Shown here: positions 55,401 through 62,700 of the stretch, piece by piece
Numbering within the stretch: position 1 is the first letter of the stretch
Layout of the letters: the number at the start of each line of letters is the position of its first letter
Assembly: GCF_003863965.1 (NCBI RefSeq)
Contig: NZ_RRCN01000001.1
Coordinates: 2,137,675 to 2,201,674, forward strand
Source: Paenibacillus oralis
GTDB taxonomy: Bacteria; Bacillota; Bacilli; Paenibacillales; Paenibacillaceae
Direction: 5' to 3'
DNA: 64,000 bases
Notes under the pieces: generated by a model
What the model was told of the DNA's origin: nothing
The model's input: the letters and a program-made list of their open reading frames with translations, nothing else
Database searches by the model: none
Translations under genes and position numbers: made by a program

Positions 55401-56500
55401 TTTCTCCCGATTGGTATCCGGGGGACGAGTATGTGGATATTTTAAGCTATGACTCTTACCCGCAAGCCGGTGACTACAGTCCGCAAATTGCCAAATACGA
55501 AGACCTTGTTACCTTGGGCAAGGACAAAAAGCTCGTTGCCATGAGCGAAAACGGCGCTATTCCGGATCCTGATCTGGCGAAGCTGTATCAAGCCCATTGG
55601 AGCTGGTTCGCTACTTGGTATGGCGATTTCCTGAGAGACGGCAAACATAATAGCCTTGAGCATCTGCAAAAAGTGTACAATCATCCGAACGTCGTTACGT
55701 TGGACAAGCTCCCGCCCAACTTAAAAACGTACGGCATATCCGACCAGCCGTCCGTACCGGGCAGCTTTACGCTGAGCGCAGCGGGCGAAACGGCGAAAGT
55801 AACGCTGAACTGGACAGCATCGGCGAATGCGGCAGGCTATGATGTGAAGCGTTCGACGGCTGCAGACGGCACGTTCGCGACAGTAACGAGCGATGTATAC
55901 GGCACTAGCTACACGGATATAGACGTAACGGCAGGCACGACGTACTACTACCAAGTCGTAGCGAAGAACGATGCGGGCCAAACGGTTTCGAACACGGTCA
56001 GCGTGGTGCCGAAAGCGGATGATCAGCAGCCGGGGGCGGGACTGGTGCTCCAGTATCGCACACAGGATACCAGTGTGAATGACAATCACTTTAAGCCGCA
56101 TTTCCAAATTATAAACAAAGGTACAACCTCCGTACCGATCAGCGAGTTGACCCTCCGTTATTACTACACGATCGACGGCGAACGTACACAGGTATTCAAC
56201 TGCGACTATGCAACACTGGGCTGTTCGAAGCTGAACGGCAAGCTGGTCAAAATGGATGAAGCTGTACCCGGCGCCGATTATTATTTGGAAGTCAGCTTCA
56301 ACCCGGATGCAGGCGTGTTGGCGCCTGGAGGCAGCACGGGTGAAATTCAAACCCGTATCAATAAAACAGACTGGTCAAACTATGACGAAAGTGATGATTA
56401 CTCGTATAAAGGCACGCAATCTTCCTATGCCGATCATACGAAAGTGACGTTGTATCAGAATGGCGTACTTGTTTGGGGAACCGAACCGACAGCGAATTAA
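52430..56500 (+). CDS. Bifunctional secreted GH44 endoglucanase/xyloglucanase - GH26 mannanase (Cel44C-Man26A type)
   Basis: 1356 residues. Signal peptide (to about 41). GH44 domain (about 46-560) with acid/base Glu in GYSLDNEPALW (about 223) and nucleophile Glu in ALTEYSYGGE (about 393). Fn3 (about 565-655). CBM35/6-like domain (about 660-785, VRYEAEDGTLSGG). GH26 domain (about 790-1105) with acid/base Glu in LFRPLHEAEG (about 947) and nucleophile in AMSENG (about 1039). Second Fn3 (about 1110-1200) and C-terminal CBM3 (about 1205-1356). This order matches the dual enzyme described from Paenibacillus polymyxa. It degrades glucan and mannan while bound to cellulose. RBS GGGAGGAAAAAAG. Confidence 0.95.
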   Translation: MKERKSNSGILSKRSKWLPAVMACAVTLSVALPAQTTVHGQTAKTVSIQVDTSKDRNPISPYIYGTNQDLAGDENLTARRLGGNRLTGYNWENNMSNAGSDWQHSSDNFLCTNGGLTDAECGEPGAVVTSFHDQSLQLGAYSLVTLPMAGYVAKDGNGSVQESEKAPSARWDQVVNAKNAPFELQPDLSDNQVYTDEFVNFLVDKYGDSSTKTGVKGYSLDNEPALWPHTHPRIHGEPVGAKELVDRAVSLSKAVKAVDPGAEIFGPVLYGFAAYMDLQSAPDWNSVKGSYSWFVDYYLDQMRLSSEAEGKRLLDVFDVHWYPEAMGGGIRITNEVGNDETKKARMQAPRTLWDPTYKEDSWIAQWNSAYLPLLPRLKQSIDKYYPGTKLALTEYSYGGENDISGGIAMADVLGILGKNGVYMADYWRLKEGANNYVSAAYKLYRNYDGNRSTFGDISVKAQTSDIENSSVHASVTDAAPNELHLVVMNKSMDSALNAEFNLSGGTTYGSGKVWGFDQTSSQIKEAAPITQISGNHFTYTVPPLTAYHIVLTAGSDHPEPPKEAPGSFTLKAEAGDGKVDLSWDVSSRAVSYSVQRATAANGPFTTVAYNLAATSYTDTSVTNDTSYYYKVTASNSAGTTDSNVVNAVPQVPKDGPVRYEAEDGTLSGGTTVSSSGSGFSGTGYVTNFHNPGDSLTMTIQAPEAGLYDLTIGYRSPYDDKRTNFSLNGKASGELVLWTSADFTETSGGKLLLNKGANTIGFETGWGWYDIDYVKLKPAADRPPHAVTKTLTNPNATVEARALMNYLVDQYGQNILAGQEDIAEIDWLQANVGKKPAIAALDLIDYSPSRVERGATSTEIEKAIEWDKQGGIVSFAWHWNAPKDLIDEPGKEWWRGFYTDSTTFDVEYAMNHPESEDYKLLVRDIDVIAEQLKKLQDAKVPVLFRPLHEAEGKWFWWGAKGPEPAKELYILMHDRLTNVCKLNNLIWVWNSVSPDWYPGDEYVDILSYDSYPQAGDYSPQIAKYEDLVTLGKDKKLVAMSENGAIPDPDLAKLYQAHWSWFATWYGDFLRDGKHNSLEHLQKVYNHPNVVTLDKLPPNLKTYGISDQPSVPGSFTLSAAGETAKVTLNWTASANAAGYDVKRSTAADGTFATVTSDVYGTSYTDIDVTAGTTYYYQVVAKNDAGQTVSNTVSVVPKADDQQPGAGLVLQYRTQDTSVNDNHFKPHFQIINKGTTSVPISELTLRYYYTIDGERTQVFNCDYATLGCSKLNGKLVKMDEAVPGADYYLEVSFNPDAGVLAPGGSTGEIQTRINKTDWSNYDESDDYSYKGTQSSYADHTKVTLYQNGVLVWGTEPTAN

Positions 56501-56544
56501 TGGTCATAAACCACCACACTACAAAAAAATGAAGTGATTACAAA

Positions 56545-57288
56545 GTGGAAAGTGATTGCCAGATGAACAACTTATCCGAAGAATGCTTGCCGCAGATTCG
56601 CAGCGGCGATGAGCAGGCACGGTCGGCTCTAATTGGTCAATACCGGCCCTTTATATTGAAGGTTGTCAAACACGTCTGCAAGCGTAGAGTTGGATGGAAT
56701 GATGATGAAGCAAGCATAGGTTTGATCGCTTTCAATGAAGCTGTTGATCGATACCGTACGGGGTATGGGAAAACATTTAATAATTTTGCGTTTCTTATGA
56801 TCCGCAGACGATTGATCGATGATTTTCGGAAAAAAATAAAAATTTCCCAAAACGAAGCCGATTGGAAGGAAATGCTGTACATTGCCGATAATGCGAGCTC
56901 GCTGGATGCCTTTGAAAGGCAGGAGCGAGCTGCGGCGCTGGCGGAGGAATTGGTCAGCTATGACGAAAGGCTTCGGGAATTCGGTATCTGCCTTCGGGAG
57001 CTGGAAGAGATCATGCCAAGTCACCAGGATACCCGGCAAATGCTGGTGCGGATTGCCCGCCATTTTTGCAACAACCGGGAATGGCTGAACGATCTTTTGC
57101 ACAAAAAGAAGCTTCCCTTGAAGGCTATGACCAAAGAGATCAACGTTAGCAAAAAAACGCTGGAACGCAATCGGAAGTATCTGATATCGCTAATCCTGAT
57201 TTTCGGCTGCGAGGATTTTACGAGAATTCGCGAGAGCATCTCTTTTACAAGGATGGAAGAGGATACGCGGTATGTAGAGCAGTTGTAA
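56545..57288 (+). CDS. sigI: RNA polymerase sigma factor SigI-like, without RsgI
   Basis: 247 residues from GTG 56545; ATG 56563 is an alternative (neither RBS is strong). Region 2 is visible (IGLIAFNEAVDRYRTGYGKT, FNNFAFLMIRRRLIDDFRKK) and the C-terminal half ends with a basic HTH (MTKEINVSKKTLERNRKYL), as in the SigI family. SigI factors respond to heat or, in clostridia, to polysaccharides through the anti-sigma RsgI, which is normally the next gene. Here the next gene is YmaF-like and RsgI is absent, while a cellulase-mannanase gene lies 44 bases upstream. Control of that gene by SigI is possible but unproven. Confidence 0.85.
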   Translation: MESDCQMNNLSEECLPQIRSGDEQARSALIGQYRPFILKVVKHVCKRRVGWNDDEASIGLIAFNEAVDRYRTGYGKTFNNFAFLMIRRRLIDDFRKKIKISQNEADWKEMLYIADNASSLDAFERQERAAALAEELVSYDERLREFGICLRELEEIMPSHQDTRQMLVRIARHFCNNREWLNDLLHKKKLPLKAMTKEINVSKKTLERNRKYLISLILIFGCEDFTRIRESISFTRMEEDTRYVEQL

Positions 57289-57315
57289 CGAGCTTAATAT
57301 CATTTTAAGTTGAAG

Positions 57316-57347
57316 AGCGGCCTTAGCGGGCCGCTTTTTTGCGTTAA
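57316..57347 (+). terminator. Terminator of sigI
   Basis: AGCGGCC and GGCCGCT with TTTTTT. Confidence 0.9.
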
Positions 57348-57482
57348 GTACTTCGGATTTGGCAATATCCGTATCCTGAACCAGGCCTATATCATCTTCC
57401 ATTGGACTATGGCACAGGAATTTCTGGGTGTATGGCATACAGTAACCATGAGATGGTGAACAGAAAGGAAAGGAGGTTTTCC

Positions 57483-57872
57483 ATGAAGATACCGGTCAAG
57501 GGAGTTGTGATATCATCCACAGATTCGGACGGAAGCCATTCGCATAAGCTGTATATTACTTCGTGGGGAGGAAGACCGGTACACTCGCACGAATTTAAGG
57601 GGGTTACTTCGTTTGACGTGGGGCATCGTCATGCCTACGCGGGCTTGACGGCGCCGGCCCCCAGCGGGGTGCAGCATACCCATCGTTACCATACGGTTAC
57701 GTCATTTGATGACGGGCATTCCCACGTGATTACAGGTGTCACCGGCCCGGCTATTCCCGTTCCCGGCGGAGGCCATATTCATCACTTTGAAGGGGTGACG
57801 ACAGTTAACGGCGCAATGCCGCATACGCATTATTACCGCGGAAATACAGGAAACGAAGTCGCCGGCGATTAA
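57483..57872 (+). CDS. YmaF-like histidine-rich protein
   Basis: 129 residues from ATG 57483 (AAAGGAGG 7 bases upstream). Repeats of a H-x-H motif spaced by about 25 residues (GSHSHKLY, PVHSHEFKGVTSFDVGHRH, VQHTHRYHTVTSFDDGHSH, GHIHHFEGVTT, MPHTHYYRG) define the YmaF family, whose members probably bind metal and occur with spore genes. The repeat GVTSFD/TVTSFD suggests internal duplication. No partner is evident. The next gene is a spore coat-type ATP-grasp protein, consistent with a sporulation link. Confidence 0.85.
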   Translation: MKIPVKGVVISSTDSDGSHSHKLYITSWGGRPVHSHEFKGVTSFDVGHRHAYAGLTAPAPSGVQHTHRYHTVTSFDDGHSHVITGVTGPAIPVPGGGHIHHFEGVTTVNGAMPHTHYYRGNTGNEVAGD

Positions 57873-57942
57873 AAGGCCTGCTGATCCCGCAGCAATTGAT
57901 AAGCTGGAGGGGACGGAAAGTTCCCTCCAACAAGAGAAGAGG

Positions 57943-58683
57943 ATGTCAATGGCCATTGGGAAAATGAGAAAGCAACAGGAGATGTTACAGAACCCTGTCT
58001 TGCGTGCGTATTTGCCTGAAACTCACTGGATGACGGATTCAAGCACATTACGAATGCTGAAAAACTATTCCACCGTCTTCATAAAACCTGACCAGGGAAG
58101 CGGCGGCAGCGGAATCATCCGTGTCAAGAGATTGCGCGGGGGGTATGAGGTCCGTTGCGGTCCAAGTCAGAAGATTGTCGGAGCTGGCGCTGTCATAAAA
58201 GCGATTCATTCCTATCGGAAACCCAGGCACCGGTATTTGGTACAGAGGGGCCTGCGATTAGCGAAGTATCATAGGATGATCTTCGATATCCGTGTATATC
58301 TGCAGAAGCCGAAGAACCATTGGATTATTGCGGGGATGGCCGCCCGTGTTGCCGCTCCTCACAAGTTTGTGACCAACTATCTTAAAGGGGGGCATGCGGA
58401 GCCTTTGCAAAAGGTTCTCTTAAGCATTTTTCACAACAACCAAACCAAAGTGGACGCCTGTTATCGCAAAATAGAGGGGCTGTCCATGACCATTGCCAGA
58501 ACGATTAATAAATGGCATTTGATTAATGAATTAGGCGTTGATCTAGCCATAGACGAGAATGGCCGCATTTGGATCATTGAAGCCAATTCACATCCGGGCC
58601 ATAGGTTGTTTACTCAACTCCCCGATCGTACCATGATTAGAACTATTATGGAAAACAAGCGAAGCATCGGGAAAAAACCATAA
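57943..58683 (+). CDS. YheC/YheD-like spore-coat-associated ATP-grasp protein
   Basis: 246 residues (ATG 57943, or ATG 57949). ATP-grasp features: FIKPDQGSGGSGIIRVKR (about residues 47-64), DIRVYLQK, and IWIIEANSHPGH (about 209-220) for metal and nucleotide binding. Bacillus YheC and YheD are endospore coat-associated proteins. Their substrate is unknown. Transcribed after ymaF with 70 bases between. A bidirectional hairpin ends it. Supports a spore-forming host. Confidence 0.85.
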   Translation: MSMAIGKMRKQQEMLQNPVLRAYLPETHWMTDSSTLRMLKNYSTVFIKPDQGSGGSGIIRVKRLRGGYEVRCGPSQKIVGAGAVIKAIHSYRKPRHRYLVQRGLRLAKYHRMIFDIRVYLQKPKNHWIIAGMAARVAAPHKFVTNYLKGGHAEPLQKVLLSIFHNNQTKVDACYRKIEGLSMTIARTINKWHLINELGVDLAIDENGRIWIIEANSHPGHRLFTQLPDRTMIRTIMENKRSIGKKP

Positions 58684-58730
58684 AAGAGGATCGCCCGCCC
58701 TGTTCTTTAACGGAGCGGGACGTTCCTCTT
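58684..58730. terminator. Bidirectional terminator
   Basis: GAGGATCGCCCGC and GCGGGACGTTCCTC form an imperfect stem between convergent genes. Confidence 0.7.
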
Positions 58731-58759
58731 TACGTGTATCTCGGACTTTCGGTGATCTC

Positions 58760-59416
58760 CTATTTTTCCCCGTCCCACTCGGCGTAAAACTGCTCCAGAT
58801 ACTCCAGCATAAATTGATGTCTTTGTTCCGCCAGCGCTTTTCCGTACGAGGTGTTCATCAGATCTTTCAACTTCAACAGTTTTTCGTAAAAGTGATTGAT
58901 TGCGGTATCCTGCCCATTTCTATATTCGCTTTCCGTCATGGTTTCTCTCGGCTTCACCTCAGGATCGTGCATCGCTCTCCCCTTCGCCCCGGAATAGGTA
59001 AAAACGCGCGCGATGCCAATCGCCCCGATCGCGTCCAACCGGTCGGCGTCTTGCACCACTTGGCCTTCCAGGGTTTTCATGGGGCTGGAATTTCCGCCCT
59101 TAAAAGACATCGTAGAGATGATCTCCATCACGTGCCCGGCATCTTCGGGCTCCACGTCATGCTCCTCTAACCAAGCGCTTACCTTCCGAAGACCGTACTC
59201 CTCGCTGGGGTTCAGTTTGGCATCCGCCAGATCATGGAGAAGCGCGGCGAGCTGGCAAATATACAGATCGGCGCCCTCCTGCAGGGCGATGGTTCTGGCT
59301 AGCCGGGTGACACGCTGAATGTGTCCCCAATCATGGCCGGTGCTTTCCTTTTCGAGCGCTATTTTTACATCGGTTTCGGCTTGGGAGATGATCTGTTCCT
59401 TGATATTTTGCTTCAT
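58760..59416 (-). CDS. HD-domain phosphohydrolase (YedJ-like)
   Basis: 218 residues. HD superfamily metal ligands: His in TGHDWGHIQRVTRLA (about residue 26-31) and HD in LAALLHDLADAKLN (about 56-57), then VQDADRLDAIGAIGIARVF (about 128-146) with the closing Asp. YedJ-like proteins hydrolyse phosphate esters of nucleotides; the natural substrate is unknown. RBS AAAGGAG before ATG 59416. Convergent with the spore gene, divergent from the large surface protein. Confidence 0.88.
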   Translation of the reverse strand: MKQNIKEQIISQAETDVKIALEKESTGHDWGHIQRVTRLARTIALQEGADLYICQLAALLHDLADAKLNPSEEYGLRKVSAWLEEHDVEPEDAGHVMEIISTMSFKGGNSSPMKTLEGQVVQDADRLDAIGAIGIARVFTYSGAKGRAMHDPEVKPRETMTESEYRNGQDTAINHFYEKLLKLKDLMNTSYGKALAEQRHQFMLEYLEQFYAEWDGEK

Positions 59417-59727
59417 AAATGTACTCCTTTATTTCTTTCCTAAACTAAGTATATATTATATCCCCTGATAGACCCGTTAGAGACTGTACCTTAAAAATTT
59501 TCTATGAGGTATTGTACATGGATGGGCTGTTTTTTTGTCGAGATTTTGTCGAGTTTTGTTTGATAAAGTGATGGATGGTTCTTCCTCCAGGGATTCCAAC
59601 CGATTCCCAACAAGGCGGAGAAGAGATTTGCCAGGGATGATGGCCTTTCGGCACATCATGCTTCAAAAATTTATATTTAGAAATTAAACTACATATCTAA
59701 ATTCAGCGGGAAAGGCGTGATGAAAGG
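59417..59727. other. Intergenic region between HD hydrolase and surface protein genes
   Basis: Holds the divergent promoters, but no unambiguous -35/-10 pair for either gene. The RBS AAAGG is next to the ATG at 59728. No small gene with RBS was found. Confidence 0.4.
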
Positions 59728-62700
59728 ATGAAGAAAGTCAAGAGAGGGCCTGGAATCCGGATGATGCGGGGATGGTCGATGGTGCTTTCCTTTTTGCTTG
59801 TTGCCAGCATGCTTCCGCTGCCGAGCTTGGTTCAGCCCTCGGTAGCTCATGCGGAGGCAGGTTCGGAAGCCGAGAGTACCACCGTTACGGGGGCCGTGTA
59901 TCCGGGCGGCGTCAAAAACGGACTAATTTCGTGGGTTGATATCGAAGATAGCATGAATTTGGCAGAGGACGGTATAAGCATTACCACCTTAACTGACTTA
60001 ACCGATTTGAATCCGGATGTTTCCGGCGATAATGTTTGGAATCCCATTGATCCAACCAAGCCTAATTCGTTTGTATCCGGCGCGATTAATTTTAATGGGG
60101 GAATATTAATTAACTCAACCAGGGGTTACTATACGCGGACTCATTTTAATACTACAGATACAACTCGTGAAGTATTTTCAATTCAAGGGCCTTATACAGG
60201 AGTAATAGGCGGATTCCCTTGGAATTTTGGGGGCGAGGGCACCGGTTCCCAAAATATAATAAGCAATACTTCGATAGCATCCAATTTTGGCAATGCGGGC
60301 AGCGGAAACGAATTAAAAATTTCCGGCAACCAATTTGTGCTAGGGCAGGCCGACATCCTCAATGTATTGCGGACAGCGGATACTTTGGGCATTTTTTTAA
60401 ACGGAACCAAATTGGGGGAAAGAGTACCGGTCGGCAATGTTAATTTTAATAAAGCTTCGGCAGCAGGCGGCTATTACATTGGCGCAGCGCATAATAATCG
60501 GTTTAACGGTCTTGTGACGGAAACGATCATATATAACCGTGTGCTGGAAGCTTATGAAAAAAATAAAGTCAACAGCTATTTGGCTTTAAAATACGGGATC
60601 ACTCTAAACAATGATTATGTTGCCAGCGATTGGGACGGAGCAGCAGGGACGGCATTTTGGGATACGAATTCCAATACGGCTTATAATAACCGCGTAACGG
60701 GGATCGGCCGCGACGATTTAGGCGCGCAAAATCAAAAACAATCGAAGTCGCAAGGAAATGGCGCGAATGTAACGATTTCGCTGGGTGATTCCGTGGCTGC
60801 GACGAATATGGCTAACACGGAAACTTTTGAAAAAGACAAATCCTTTTTCGTGTTTGGAGATAACGGAAAAGAAGTAAGTTTTGAACAAGGCTACAAGCTT
60901 ACGAATGATGAATCCATAGCTATCAAAACGATAGAACGCGTGTACAAGGTACAGAAAACAAATTGGGATGCTGGTGATCGGATTACACTTCAAGTTGATA
61001 AGATTGATGTAGAAAAAGGGTATCCATTATATTTGATCGTTAGCAGCAGTGGAACCTTTGATACTGAAACAACTTACTATCCGGTTAATCAAACCGACGG
61101 GACAGTTATATTAACTGATTCGGATATTGGCGACGGAAACTATTTCACCTTTGGCTCGGCTTATCCGTTGCCCGACAGTGCACAGTTGGCGCTGGCCGAA
61201 GTCGATGGCGCCGATCATTCGTTATCCTTAACGTTCGATCGGGAAATTGCTTTGGGTGATCTGGCGGGTTTTGCAATTACAGTGGGTGATGCACCTCTTG
61301 ATTTGACGGGTGCGGGTTACCGGGTCGATCCGAATGACAAGAAAAAGTTAATTATTGACTTATCGGAGGAAGACCTCTCATCCGGCGAAGCGATCACGGT
61401 TTCCTATGACGGAACGGGAACGCTTAGAGATCTGCAAAGCGGAGTTTCGGCCGATGCGTTTAAGGAGACATTGAATGCCATAAATAAAGTGGCGCTGCAA
61501 AATAAAATCGAGGAAGCTGCGGGCATAACGAATGAGGGGTACACCGATACCTCGTGGCAAGCTTTGCAAGATGCATTGGAAGCTGCCAATATCGCACTGG
61601 CTAAAGCCGATGCGACACAGGCCGAAGTTAATACTGCGCTAAACAACTTGCAAACTGCCATCGCTGGACTGGTGAAGAGCCCGCCGAACGCAGAAGGCGG
61701 CAGCTTTATCGAGGGGACAAACACGATTACGATTGATTTTGATCGGGCGGTGAAGTTTGACCTAAGCGGAGGAGGCAGTTTTGCTGAAGGATTTAAAGTA
61801 ACGGTCGGGGGAACGGAAGTAACGGTTGTTAATGCGGCGGTTGACAGCACGGATCCGACAAAAGTGATCCTCACGTTGCCGGATGGAACCGACCTTTCCG
61901 CCAAGGAGACCGTTCACGTGTCTTACGAGAAGGCTAAAGGCCATCTTGTTGGTGACAGTGAAGGCGGGGTGGCCGCCGGTGACTTTGAATTCGATGTGAA
62001 AGACCCGTTTGCCGCGGCATTAACGGTTACCGAGCCGATTGGGATTACGAATGATCTGCAGCCTGCAGTGACGGGGACCGCACCGAAAGATGCGGAGAGC
62101 GTCGTTATTACGCTGACCGATTCGGAAGGCAAGCCTGTTAAGACAAATGAAGTTTTAACCATTGATCCGGTCACGGGGGCTTGGACGTTTGATGCTTATG
62201 AAGCGGATTTGGCTCCGGGCGTTTATACCGTGACAGTAACGGCGACAAAAGGTGGACAAGTTGCAACAGAAGTGCACACTTTTACCGTCGTTAATAAAAC
62301 GGCCCTTCAGGCCGAGGTGGATGAAGCCGCCGGTTATAACGAAAAAGACTGGTCCTCGGAGACTTGGCAAACCTATCAGGATGCCTTAGAAGCCGCCAAA
62401 AACGTACTTGCTAAGGACGAAGCGACGCAAAAAGAAGTTGATGATACCTTGGCAGCACTGGAAGCGGCCCAGGCCGGCTTAAAGAAAGCTGCGCCGATTC
62501 CGTCCAACCCCGGATCTTTTGAAGGGGGCGTGGCGTTCATTACGATTCCGTTCGATCGAGCGCTGGCGCTTGACGGAACGGGAGATGAGGCGGATGGATT
62601 TACCGTCACTTATGTGGACGAGTTCGGCAACCCGGGTACGATCGAAGTAACGAGCGCTGCGATTTCCGGGGATAACAAGGACCGGATCACGCTGAATCTG

